Assembly (NCBI GenBank): GCA_034509495.1
Contig: CM067523.1
Location: 17,988,379 to 18,052,378 of the forward strand
DNA length: 64,000 bases
Direction of reading: 5' to 3'
DNA from: Acestrorhynchus altus
Lineage: Eukaryota > Chordata > Actinopteri > Characiformes > Acestrorhynchidae
The notes beneath the pieces are model-generated. The model did no database searches and was not told where the DNA came from. It saw nothing but the letters and a program-made list of their open reading frames with translations. Below are positions 22,513-32,640 of this stretch, piece after piece. How positions within the stretch are numbered: position 1 is the stretch's first letter; each line of letters opens with the position of its first letter. A program made the translations under genes and the position numbers.

Positions 22513-22815
22513 ATGTACACTAGAAAATGTGATGTCAGTCTGTGAACAAAGTCTGAATAAACACCCTTATGCATTAGAATAGTAGATTTTAATCCATAAA
22601 CACCCAAATATATACTCATGTATTCTAGAATAGGAGATATTAGTCTGTAAACGCCCCAGTAAACACTGTACACTAGAATAGGAGATAGTCCATTAACACC
22701 TCAATGAAGACTCATATACATTAGAACAATAGATATTAATCCATGAACACACCAATAAATACTCATATACACTAGAATAGGGGATATTAGTCCACAAACA
22801 GCTCAATAAGTGCTA
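22513..22815 (+). repeat. Imperfect tandem repeat, unit about 48-52 bp, about 6 copies
   Basis: Units follow the pattern CACTAGAATAGGAGATATTAG, TCCATAAACACCCCAATAAA, TACTCATATA. The last four are the best preserved. Period varies between copies. The sequence after it, to 22,959, is AT-rich with no gene. Confidence 0.75.
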
Positions 22816-22959
22816 AAGTTAAATATATTGTTAATAAAAATCAATAGCATTGAGAAGGTAATCTGAACATTTTTACAGTAATCTGCTAAATGACAAAAAC
22901 AAGAAATATGAACATATATATAAACATATATTGCCAAGATATAATTCATTGCAGCATAA

Positions 22960-23285
22960 CCTCTATTCACCAAGCGCTGCAGTATTTTACTAAGCAGCTC
23001 CTCCACCTTTTGTCCTTCACGTGAGAAAGCAGCCCTACATGTGTTTACCCGGCCGCTGAACACTCACCGCCACAAACTTGCAGACTCCAATCCATCACGC
23101 CAGCATTTAGACATCAACAAGTGTAGCTGGCAGGCCGCAGTCAGGAGTGCTCAATAGCGGCTGTCCAACAGTTTGACATTCTCCTTTAAAGGACAACACA
23201 TTCAATCATTTCATGTAAATAGGAGGGGCTGCTGCTCCTGTATTTCACTTCCTCACCACTGCTGGCCGTGATGGATGCAGATCCT
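22960..23285. promoter_or_regulatory. Candidate conserved non-coding element
   Basis: GC-balanced block with CAAGCGCTGCAG, TTCACGTGAGAAAGC (E-box CACGTG), GTTTACCCGGCCGCTG, CATCACGCCAGC and TCCTTTAAAGGACAAC (palindrome). No coding frame seen. Confidence 0.3.
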
Positions 23286-23341
23286 GCCTTGTGTTTTATC
23301 ACCTCACCGTAATTTGCTCTATTTTATCCAACAACCCCAAT

Positions 23342-23342
<1 letters not shown>

Positions 23343-23425
<83 letters not shown>
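23343..23425. repeat. (CT)n(CA)n compound microsatellite
   Basis: Six CT units followed by an uninterrupted CA run of about 35 copies. His-Thr frames over it are artefacts. 23,426-24,091 contains no gene that I can recognise. Confidence 0.97.
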
Positions 23426-23428
<3 letters not shown>

Positions 23429-24091
23429 TCTGGGAAGCTCCACCCAACCCACAAATCTGTCTTACGTCTGCCCGCTATTATAGCTGCAATGTTTACTTCT
23501 TTTTTCTACAGTTTAATATTTACAGACCTTCATTAAAGGAATAGTCCATCAGTTTTCTTTAATACACATGTGATAGAAGGCCATGGGCAGGCATATATGG
23601 CCTGGGCCAAGTATGACAATCACTGTGCCCTCTGGCCCCTCTCCATCAACATTTTTTACTTATGTACTATTTAAAAAATGGGTTAGAAATGCCTCCCTAT
23701 AATGGGTAAAAACAAGAAATGCCTTGGCTTTGAGCAAGTATGGGTGTGGGCCATTGAAAGACGGAAGGAGCAGACAAAACGCAACAGACATCCTCTGATC
23801 GACAAACCAAAATTGATCAAAGTCAATTTTTGGGTTAGACACTACATACTACATACTCAAAAAGTTACTGTTACCTACTGTTAGGTCGCAATTGGGATTT
23901 CCCTTTGATCTGAGATGCTGGGGGTCTAGTGTGCATCTAGTGGCATAGAGGACCATAGTATACCTTTAAAACTATTAATTTAATAGAAATGAAATGTAAT
24001 GCAGTAAGGTGGGGTTTTTTTTCTAAATAATAGATAGATAATAAAAGATAATAAATAATCTCAACCTTTAATATTTCATATATTCAAGATT

Positions 24092-24268
24092 GCATATAGT
24101 CCCACTTGCACACAGGGAAATTTTTCTTCTGCATTTAATCCATTTGCGCAGCGAAACACAACCGTGTGCAGTATTGAATTCACACACTAAGGGGCAGCTG
24201 CCAGTCATAGTATCAAACTGGCAAGCTTATAGTCACAAACTGGTTCCCTAACCCCACCAGGCCATGGC
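24092..24268 (-). mobile_element. tRNA-derived SINE, second family
   Basis: On the minus strand box A-like TGGCCTGGTGGGGTTAGGGAA lies at 24,244-24,264 and box B-like CTTGCCAGTTTGATAC at 24,210-24,226. They are followed by a body CCCCTTAGTGTGTGAATTC and a tail GCTGCGCAAATGGATTAAAT..CTGTGTGCAAGTGGG. The head resembles the SINE at 21,341-21,528 but the 3' tail is different and matches 21,172-21,340. Confidence 0.75.
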
Positions 24269-24639
24269 TTTAATGGGATAAAATTTGGCTTATCCATTTA
24301 AAAAAATAACAGATGTTGATTACAGATCAAGAAAATTGATGAAGCTGTAGAGTAATGCAATGCCACAGCAGTACAAATGTGCGTGATAGTTGCATGATAG
24401 TTAATGATGATGTAAATGCTCCACATTGTCAAACTGGACCTTGTTAGTTAGCATAATACCTCTGGTTTCACAAGACACAAATGTATCTTTCTCTCTCAAA
24501 GATCTGAGAAGCACTGATGCTGTAAAGATGATGCTCTAAAGGCTGGTCTGATCTGGTTAAAGGAATAAAGCATGCCTGAGACTGGACACCAAAGTGAGCC
24601 CTTGTGCATCACTTGTTTTAATGCATAGCAGTGTTCACT

Positions 24640-25330
24640 CTTTAAATAGCTGTGTTGTGTGTTTGTTTGTGCTTTGAATGCAGATGTGGGACTCATTTAG
24701 GAGAGAAAGCCGAAGAGGAGTTGAGTTCACTAAATGTGGCGACTAATTACTCATAAATTCGTTTGCTCAGCACGATGCAGACGGAGTGGCTGCGGTTCTT
24801 CCTTTTGTTTGATTATTACCTCCCCGAGGCCCAGGGGAGCCGTCGCAGCTCCGGCTCTATTAGCTCCTACAACACTTTAACTCTTAGTGATATGAAGCTC
24901 TTGGTAGCTCCAGAAGAAAACATAGCACGCTCCGTTAGCACAAAGCTCTTCCATTCTATTACCCGCCTCCGCTCCTCCAATATGCTGGCCTGCATGTAAG
25001 GAGGCCCCAGTGTAACACTAAAGATAATGATATGACATGAATCAATGCTTTACGGGCCCCTTGGACACTTAAATCACACTGCGCTGATCAGCGTCTTTTG
25101 CATCATTACTTGTTCTGCGAGCACATCAATAAGAGCTCTCTGATTGGTGAGAAATGAGCAAGTTTCAGGAAATTGACTTTGTCTCCCAGAGAGGGCCACC
25201 GGATTATAAAACCCGAGGCTGATGCAGAAAAAATCTGAGCCGAGCTGATGAGGTCCATTCTTTTGAAATTGTTTAGTTGCCTTGGAAACCTTAACAACAG
25301 CGGCTTGTCTGAAGTTTTTGACTTTCTCAT
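24640..25330. promoter_or_regulatory. Candidate conserved non-coding element cluster, containing a candidate exon
   Basis: The most even, low-copy and complex stretch in the 23-27 kb region. It includes GGCGACTAATTACTCAT (24,738), TCCCCGAGGCCCAGGGG, CTGATCAGCGTC, GATTGGTGAGAAATGAGC and CTCATAATAAAAATCAG. Several ATTA, TGAT and TTTGCAT words occur. Open frames exist on both strands through 25,074-25,670, but no family is recognised. Motif and composition based only. Confidence 0.4.
24771..24995 (+). CDS. Candidate internal exon, unknown protein
   Basis: A 225-bp segment (exact multiple of three) is bounded by a TTCGTTTGCTCAG acceptor-like site (AG at 24,769-24,770) and a GCAT/gtaagg donor (24,996). 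It is open in one forward frame throughout, beginning with one base of a split codon and ending with two. The peptide is Ser/Leu-rich (contains GSRRSSGSISSYNTLTLSDM and LLVAPEENIARSVSTKLFHS) and matches no family I know. The acceptor has a weak pyrimidine tract. It lies inside a CNE-like block, so the openness may simply reflect non-coding conservation or chance. Confidence 0.25.
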
Positions 25331-25959
25331 AATAAAAATCAGTTTCACTGTTTTGAAGCAAGACGTTCCCAGCAGCCTGCCCATCAAAAGTTTGGAAACA
25401 CAAAGCTTTTCAGAATGTTTTGTTGACACTTTATTTTTAGTTGTCAGACTTTTTAGACACTCATCAGACTCTCAGCAACACCAACATCTCAGTGATACAG
25501 CAGCAGTGAAGCATCTGAACACTTACCGCAGAATTTCACAAACTGCAAAAATAAAATTAGATTTTCTGCTGAATTCAGCTGTTTTTCACTTTGTTTGGAG
25601 AGTTCATTTCTGTAGATGTTCCCCTGGGATATCACAAATTCTGAAACAGGTCCAGTACAGACCATCTTAACATCCTCAACACTCTGATATAGACCTACTG
25701 AACCCAGTCTGATACTGGAGATTAACAGGACTGAAGTTAATGACAGGGTGATGGTTCGGGTGAAAGTTAAGGTTAGGATTCGGGCCAGGATGAGAGATTT
25801 GGAATAAAGTTATGTTTTGATCATGTTTTGAGCTGATGTTAAAGCTGGTTTATTGGCATATCATTTATTGAACCATATCTACATCATACTGAAGCAGTGA
25901 GTGACATGAGGTGGTGTGTTCCTGAAAATATTCTCTGCTTGCATTGAAAACTTTCCTGA
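25331..25959. other. Non-coding sequence, no gene
   Basis: Low-copy text. 25,735-25,805 has degenerate GGTTAGGGTT-like wording (GTTAAGGTTAGGATTCGGG). An open frame at 25,248-25,670 (plus, 140 codons) has no recognisable domain. Confidence 0.35.
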
Positions 25960-26270
25960 AATGAAACCTATCTGAACAGAACAGTGTCCCCATATCTTTG
26001 ACAGACGGGGTGGTGTGGAACATACCAGCACACACTCTCCTACTCTGTCAGTGTGTGACATGCCTAATTGGTGCCTTGTTCCTGTGATAATGGAAAGACA
26101 CAGAGAGTGGACAGATGTCATGTGACCCCTGAGGCTTGCTGTTTGCCCAATTCTCAGCGCTCGGGTGTTAATTTATTCTGCCACACCACTTTTCCCCCTG
26201 ACTGCACTGTGGCGGACCCCAGGGCACTCTGCAGGACGAGCTCATTTACTGGTGAGAATAAATAACATTC
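25960..26270. promoter_or_regulatory. Candidate conserved non-coding element
   Basis: Contains TTTGACAGACGGGG, GACATGCCTAATTGGTGCC, CCTGTGATAATGG, GATGTCATGTGACC and GCTCGGGTGTTAATTTATTC in non-repetitive, GC-balanced text. No coding frame of interest. 26,271-26,594 is AT-rich with no gene. Confidence 0.3.
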
Positions 26271-26594
26271 CCTCTCTACCCCTGTCCACCACCAGAGCCA
26301 AACAATGAAACAGGTTTAAAATATAGTCTCTCATCACAAAACCTCATTTCACCTCTGAAATGGAACTTCACATCAAGAGAAACTTACACACGTAACATAT
26401 TCAAGGACTCATCTACTACACCTTTGATGTATTTTATTTTATTGTTTATATCTGGGTATATGTTTGTTTAGGTGTCTGTGTTTATTTAAAATAAATAAAT
26501 AAATGGAACAAAACAAAAAATAAACATCCAACAGTTGTAAGGTATATTTTTCCAATTTCTTTTGTCCCTTTCATTAAACAATTTATTATGTTTG

Positions 26595-26755
26595 ATCAGC
26601 CATAGAATTATGGCCACCTCCTCTACACTTGCTCATTATTTTTATCATAATTCCAGGTACCATACAGGACACTACAGTCTATTTGTTTCTCTGTATATTT
26701 TATTAGCCTGATCTTCAGTGGTCAGAACCCCATTGGACCACCACCATTTTCAAAC
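26595..26755 (+). repeat. Dispersed ATTATGgCCACCTcC repeat (probable MITE)
   Basis: Starts TGATCAGCCATAGAATTATGG, then CCACCTCCTCTACACTTGCTC, TCTATTTGTTTCTCTGTATA and TTAGCCTGATCTTCAGTGGTC. Same family as 13,745-13,905 on the other strand. Confidence 0.6.
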
Positions 26756-26954
26756 ATCATTTGCTGATGACTGTGGTTCGCAATTTGCAAGCAGTAATTA
26801 TCTTCACATTGCATCAAACTTTAGATAGTTTTAAAACTATTTTTAAAATGTTATTTAAAAACATTTTAAAAAGCAATAACTGCAAAAGAATGTGGTACAA
26901 TTTTAGCAAAGATATTGGAGATATACGTCGGCCATCATGCTTTACATCAGTTTC

Positions 26955-27270
26955 ACATGGGTGAAACCTGGGCCAGGTGGGTTGCAGGTAGTCATGTGAT
27001 CTGATCAGGCTTGTACATGTTTTTCTAATGGAAACCCAACTGGGCTTCCCAAACAGCCCCCTTTGTTACACAGCCCAGCTTCATCTCAATCTAGCACCTA
27101 ATGTCCAGTTGACAACCCAGATAAGGCCCATCTTTAACCTTTCTGGGTCCTAGCACTAACCTTGTTAGCCATGCATATGTGGGGTCAACATGAAACCCAA
27201 GGATAAAACATTCTTCTTCCCAGTTTAGCTACACATGTGGGCCCGACATGAACATATTAGCTGGGAGGCT
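26955..27270 (+). repeat. Degenerate GGGCCCA/CCCAGAT-rich repeat
   Basis: Recurring words ACCTGGGCCAGGTGGG, ACCCAACTGGGCTTCCC, ACCCAGATAAGGCCC, ATGTGGGGTCAACATGAAACCC and ATGTGGGCCCGACATG form a loose tandem-like array. It resembles fish minisatellites built from TGGGCTTCCCA/CCCAGATGGG words. Period not resolvable by eye. Confidence 0.4.
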
Positions 27271-27469
27271 TGAATGGTTGAGTACCACTGATTCAGAGAT
27301 TATATAAAAGTATATATGATTAAAAAATCTCTTTTTTTATTCCAGTATGAAAGTGCCAATTACCCAAACCCATTAGAACTCTCCCCAACACATATAATGC
27401 TTCTGACACTAGGATGGTGTCAGCTACCATCTCTTTTCAAACTGCGACCATTGCATCATTGCTGGGCAG

Positions 27470-27690
27470 CCAACAAGCTTGGAGGAAGTCATTGGGTCTC
27501 CAACTCTATTACAAGAACTAACAGATGCCTATGCTGACCAGCATCACACTGGGTGTGATGTCGGGAGAGAGCGCCATCTACCCACCCAGAGAGAGCATAT
27601 CCAATTTTGCTCTTTCTGACTCCAGCTGCCAATGGCAAGCAGTATGGCTTGGGATTTGAACCTACAATGCAGGGATTTCAACATAGTTAT
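27470..27690 (-). mobile_element. SINE-like element with box B
   Basis: The minus strand reads CATTGTAGGTTCAAATCCCA (box B form GGTTCAAATCC), then ATACTGCTTGCCATTGGCAG, AGCAAAATTGGATATGCTCTC and GGGTGGGTAGATGGCGCTCTC. This layout is familiar from dispersed fish repeats in which a tRNA-like head precedes GATGGCGCTC text. Box A is not clear, so the head is decayed. Confidence 0.55.
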
Positions 27691-28799
27691 TGAATTAGTT
27701 CATAATTGACTCAAAACCAATAATATAAATGTAAATAAATAAACTTATGAACTGAACATTTGTGTATTTGATTCTACATTATATAACATATGTAATGTTA
27801 ATATATTTATGTATTTTATGTTTATTTTACTGAAACTCTATTGATATATCACTTGCAAAATAATTTGTATCCCAGTGTATTTTGTATGATTGGAGTTCTC
27901 TCCCATCATGTTGGTGGTGTTTCTGTTGGTCCACTCATCATCAGCAGTTCACAGAGACTAAAGTGCAACTGCTTTTTCTGAATGGTCAATAAAACATATC
28001 TATGTTTCTCTATGTCAGCAGCATTATGATTTGTGGAGCACACTAAAGGATATTTGTTGTGCCCATAACAGTTAAATGAGAGGTTATAGGGAAGGAATAT
28101 TGTTCACTGGTCATTTTCATGTGAATGGGTATTGTCATACCGAAGCTTATGGTGTGGACAGGGGGGAGATTTGTGTCGGGAATGGGGTCAGTGTGTGTTA
28201 ACCTCAGCTGATTGGAGGTAAAGTAGCAGGTTTGTGTTGAAGGAGGTTCAGTGGCCATCAGTGATGGGTTGTTGTTATTGTGCAGGACTTCATGACAGTA
28301 AAAGCATTAAGAACTGGGCCTCCTATTTTACTTTAATGGGTTGAGTGTCATTGATGTTGCTAGAATTGCCCCAATAAAGCACACAAGATGTTCTAATACA
28401 CACGTGTAAGACAGGACATTAGGACAATCTATAGGACATCAGGACATAAGACAATATGTATTGTTTGTATGTATTATATATATCAAAATATACATAAGTA
28501 CTATCTATACATACTATGTAACATATTGCATATTCAGCATGTTAAGTATGTATAACACTGTATGCATAAAAGTATTATTTTCTAAACTATGACCCCTATG
28601 TATTATATTGTTGTTATTTGTTTGCTGTGTTTCACTTTCTGACATAATTTAAACCTAATGATTGTTCTTTATATATATTTCCTGATGAATGGGATTAAAG
28701 AAATGCTCCAAAGTGAAATTAATCAGAATCATATCAGAATCAGAATGACTTTATTAAGGAAATTGTAATTTGTATTTAACCTAATATCTAACCAGTACA
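27691..28799. other. AT-rich non-coding stretch
   Basis: No gene. TATGTA/ATACAT words are dense at 28,440-28,600 without a clean repeat unit. A 71-codon minus frame (28,043-28,258) is unremarkable. Confidence 0.4.
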
Positions 28800-29000
28800 G
28801 TCCTATCAATGTGTCTTCAGCAATTGCTAAACTCCAGTTAAAAACCCTATTTAAATGCAATAGCAGCCATTCAGTGCATGTTAACTGCTCTGTCTACATA
28901 TACATGCTCAGCCTGCATGCAGGTGTTGTCTGACTCCGACTCATCAGCAGGAGATGGTGGAGCTAATAACGTCACTGACCCAGATATTATCTGCATCCCA
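28800..29000 (+). repeat. Unnamed repeat family alpha copy
   Basis: Contains TATTTAAATGCAATAGCAGCC, TGCATGTTAACTGCTCTGTC, ATACATGCTCAGCCTGCATG, CTCATCAGCAGGAGATGGTGG and CACTGACCCAGATATTATCTG, in the same order as 19,150-19,365. A possible continuation (AGAAAGGAGGGGGCTGTTC, AATAAAAGTCCTGAGAATGG) lies at 29,385-29,480. Confidence 0.6.
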
Positions 29001-30639
29001 AAGAGGTAGTCTGTGTGAAACATAAGAAATGCTGCCTATTAATACTTGTTGGGTGAATATGCTTTGGGTAATGATACCTAAGCTCAAATCTGGCACTGAG
29101 TTTTGGACACACTGGCAGCACTCGGACATGTTTCCTTCCTAATTTGGCTCCAGAAACTTGTGAGACAGCAGCAAAGCATCAAGTCAGCTAGCTATTTCCA
29201 GTTTCAGACACTGCCATAGGCTGCATTTTTCTGCCTCTTGGTAACAGACAGAGGACCTCTTTCCATACTGATCCATTTGTGTGAACAATAAGCTATTAAG
29301 AAGGACTCTTTATAGGAAAATCCTACTGAGGACCCACCCTACTTGGCTGCAGCATAGGGTTTGGAACACTGCCTATATTTTACTGAGGAAAATTAGAAAG
29401 GAGGGGGCTGTTCACTTTCCTTTACCCATACAGTGTTCAGATTTCAAAATAAAAGTCCTGAGAATGGATGTTGTTTTTTGGGGGTTATTATGGAGAGCCT
29501 TTTATAAATATATTTGTCAGTGATTACAAATGTCTTATCAACTTGTATTGTACACAGCTGTCAAGTGTTTTAATGTTCTTGTAATTAAAAAGATTCTGTT
29601 CATATTAAATGTCAATTTGAAAATTCTAAGATCTGAAAACTTCTGACATGGCTGTCTCTTATAAAACCATTTTTCTGGTGAAGAAAGGTGTGCTAAACTA
29701 TAAAAAACATCCCACAAAATTAGACTTCTAATTATATTTCTAAGTGGTTAGAAGATATTTATTTTTTCCAGTAAAGTGGCCATTTTGGAGATTGCCAGTT
29801 TTGTGTGCAATTAAATGTAGACAGGAATCCCACTTTCACCCAGCAAACACCCTCCTTTTCCAACTGACCCACATCAGAGTTTGCCCAGATGAATGCATCA
29901 TACTCCCAGACCACTTGTCTACAAAATCAGTAAACAGCATTGGGTGGTTCCATATAACCTGCACATTCACTGCAGGGACTCATTTTCCACCTATGTAGAA
30001 TGGATTCAGGAGTCTGGGTTTGTTTATAGGAATAAGCATCCTATCTACCTCACCTACAACCCTAGATAGAATTCCAAAAGCATGGAAAGAGATTTTGTTT
30101 TCTTGTAAATCCGGACTATTTTATAGGCTCGCGTGGCACAGTAAAGCTTTGGTGACAGAATGCACAGACTTAAAGAAAGTGGCCTTGCTCTATGTGGGCA
30201 TTACAGACTGTCTGTAGGAATCTGCCTGTGATATAAAACCAGGTTTGAGTCCTCAGAATTGACTGTCTTCTCGGTTGTTTCATTTATTTTATTAATTTAT
30301 GTGCATGTCATAATGTGCCAAATTCGACTACAGACTCGGGATCAGTACTACAATTAAGACTGGGATGAGGGTGAAATGAAGTAAATAAAATAATATAATC
30401 AATGATTGCAATAAGAAAGTTATTATGATAGGTGTATAGGTGCTGAAATGCAGGCAAAATCCACTGTAAGTAGTACTTTTTGAGCAACAAGTAGGTAGGA
30501 ATACCCATTAAATTACATGTTCATGTAGTACTTTAGTTATGCAATGCTTTGGGAAACACTCTTTAACAAACTTTTAACTACTAGTTAAGAAAGTACTTAG
30601 CATTACAAACCTTTTGGGAAACTCAGCCCAGCAAAACAA
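29001..30639. other. Non-coding sequence, no gene
   Basis: AT-rich. Short open frames at 29,281-29,523, 29,744-29,998 and 30,020-30,217 have no domain or splice context. Apart from the possible family-alpha continuation near 29,385-29,480 nothing is recognised. Confidence 0.35.
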
Positions 30640-31090
30640 ATAATCACATTCAAAAGAGTTCTACAACCTCTGAGCATTGTGGCCTTCCTTTCGGTGTGTA
30701 AGAGGAGCCTGCTGCTTTAAAATGCTCGTGTGATGTTGGAGAGTGTGTCAGGTTCAAAAGTGCTGCTTTACTCCACCGAGGCCAGACCCTGCGCTTTGCT
30801 CTAAAAGACGGCATCTTCTGCTGTGGGACCTCATATAAAACACACCATGAAGCCCGCAATGCCATGAAAGACAGATAAAGGCAAAGGGAGAAGAAAAGAA
30901 AAGAATGAGATGAGATATAGCATGACTGTTTAATTCATATCCACTGGCGAAGGAGGCCAGGGACAGCTCCTTTGTTGGTGCTTTAATTATTATTCAGCCT
31001 TTCCCTCAAAGTCTTTCATTCACATTAGAGAGATACAGAGTGACGCTGTCTGCGTTTTCTAGTGGCTATTGTCCAGAGCACTAAAACAAT
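30640..31090. promoter_or_regulatory. Candidate conserved non-coding element
   Basis: Complex low-copy block including GCTGCTTTAAAATGCTCGTGTG, ACCCTGCGCTTTGCTC, GACGGCATCTTCTGC, TGTTTAATTCATATCCACTGGCG and GGTGCTTTAATTATTATTCAGCC. Several homeodomain-type ATTA cores. No coding frame of interest. Confidence 0.35.
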
Positions 31091-31449
31091 CACACAATGA
31101 GGTGCAATGAATAAATCTCTCAAAAACAACTGACCCAATCAGTCTGGCTTTCATTTTCTAACAGGCACATATTTAAAGCATATTTAAATTTAAATCATGA
31201 GGCATCATGAGGCATTTCTATTGCACTGATTTCAGAATATAATACTCAGTAAAGTGTGTTCTTGTTTTCTAGGTTGAAATCCAAAACTCCAGAGTGCATC
31301 AGTCCAAGTTTCAACCCATCACTGAGAGAGGACAGTAGGGAATACTCAGGGCCTTCTTGGTGTTCAAGAGGGAACCAATGTTTTCTGAGAACTAATAAAT
31401 ACCTGCTTCTAATTTTAGTTATATTTAACCTTTTAAAATTCTAGGCTAT

Positions 31450-31625
31450 TTTTACAGGAAGTTTTCATTGGACATACATACAAAAGTATTTATAGGAGAC
31501 AGTCGTGCATGTCAGTGTTATTTTCAGGGGAGCATACAAACTACTCAGATTTGAGGGGCAAATATTAAGAGAATTAAAATACTTGTATAAATTTGAACAT
31601 ATTTTGATGTACTTGGTTCCTTTAT
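31450..31625 (+). repeat. Unnamed repeat family beta, copy 1
   Basis: Contains AAAGTATTTATAGGAGACAG, TCGTGCATGTCAG, ATTTTCAGGGGAG, AGAGAATTAAAATACTTGTA and ATATTTTGATGTACTTGG. Each has a counterpart in the same order at 48,730-48,905. 31,091-31,449 before it holds no gene. Confidence 0.6.
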
Positions 31626-31779
31626 TTATTTATTTTTCATAGGGACTAAAAACACTTTATATCTCAGAAATCCTGTTGGGAATTGATCATCCAGAGTGTT
31701 ATTATTTTTGTTATTTATGTATGTAAAAGCATTGTCCATTCTCTAAACTTTTTTTCTGAAATTTCACCACTGTGTGAGT

Positions 31780-31985
31780 AAAAATAGACAGCAAACTGCC
31801 CCCCTTCTATTATTTCCTCTATAGCCCAGTATTTGGATCAGTCTCATCTTGCTGATCAGTCATAGTCTGCTTACAGGTTGAGCATATACACATGGACAGA
31901 GCAGTAAACATGCACTGGAAGCTCCTTTTGCATTTAAACTGGGATTTAATTCAGATGGAAATGAATGAATCAGATGCCATCAAAA
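31780..31985 (-). repeat. Unnamed repeat family alpha, inverted copy
   Basis: Reading the minus strand gives AAATCCCAGTTTAAATGCAA, GTGCATGTTTACTGCTCTGT, TATGCTCAACCTGTAAGCAG, GACTGATCAGCAAGATGAG, CTATAGAGGAAATAATAG and GGGGGCAGTTTGCTG. This matches 19,150-19,365 over its full length. Confidence 0.65.
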
Positions 31986-32034
31986 TGATGAAAATTGTAA
32001 AATAGGATAAATCTTGTAGTTTCTTGTGATATGT

Positions 32035-32250
32035 ACACTGCCTGGCCAAAAAGGTCACCAAAAGGATTTAACTTAGCAAGTAGGTAAGAGCCTCCCATTG
32101 GATAATTACTGGTTGGGTGATTGTGTTTCTGCCTGCAACGCATTGCAGTGAGTAGCTTCTCATTTTTTAAACAACATGTCTAAAGACATCCCTTGGTTGT
32201 GGAAAAGATGTTAATCAGTCAAATGATTGGCATGCATCAAGCACAGACTT
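32035..32250 (+). mobile_element. Tc1-like transposon, 5' end fragment
   Basis: Begins TACACTGCCTGGCCAAAAAG, the terminal repeat of a common fish Tc1-like lineage. It continues AAGAGCCTCCCATTGGATAA, GCAGTGAGTAGCTTCTCATT and the start of transposase (ATGTCTAAAGACATCCCTTGG near 32,177, then AATGATTGGCATGCATCAAGC). The frame is broken after a few codons and the rest of the transposase is absent. Confidence 0.75.
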
Positions 32251-32319
32251 TCTTATGGTATGGTGCCTTGTGAGGCAAGGTGGCTTGTGTGCATCAGAGA
32301 AGCAGAGAGCTATGCTGCC

Positions 32320-32640
32320 TGGAGTCTTAAATCAAATCAAATCAACATTTTTTTGGATTGTGCTCTTCACAACTGATGTTTTCACAAAGCTGCTTAACAG
32401 AAATCAAGAAATAAAATGGTTAACAACAGATGAACAGAGGAAAAGAGATAGATTGAGTAAGCCAAAGGGTGACAGTGGCAAGGAAAACTCCCTCAGAGCT
32501 GGAGGAAGAAACCTTGGCAGGAACCAGGCTCCCAAGGGGGAGGACCCATCATCCTCTGGTCAAACTACTTATACACAGTTAGGGGACACTGGACCCCCAC
32601 ACTATTACACATAATAGTAACAGTAGATTCCTACATAGTT
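32320..32640 (+). repeat. Dispersed repeat with GGCAAGGAAAACTCCCT core
   Basis: An AAATC pentamer run (32,327-32,346) is followed by TTGTGCTCTTCACAACTGATG, TTCACAAAGCTGCTTAACAG, AAGCCAAAGGGTGACAGTGG, CAAGGAAAACTCCCTCAGAG, GAAGAAACCTTGGCAGGAACC and CCATCATCCTCTGGTC. It is a highly repeated, unclassified fish sequence; a shortened copy lies at 7,910-8,062. The 119-codon frame through it is an artefact. Confidence 0.7.

Noticed and set aside
25248..25670. 140-codon plus-strand frame as a coding gene
   Set aside because: No splice framework or known domain, and an overlapping minus-strand frame (25,074-25,429) of similar length; more consistent with CNE-like composition.
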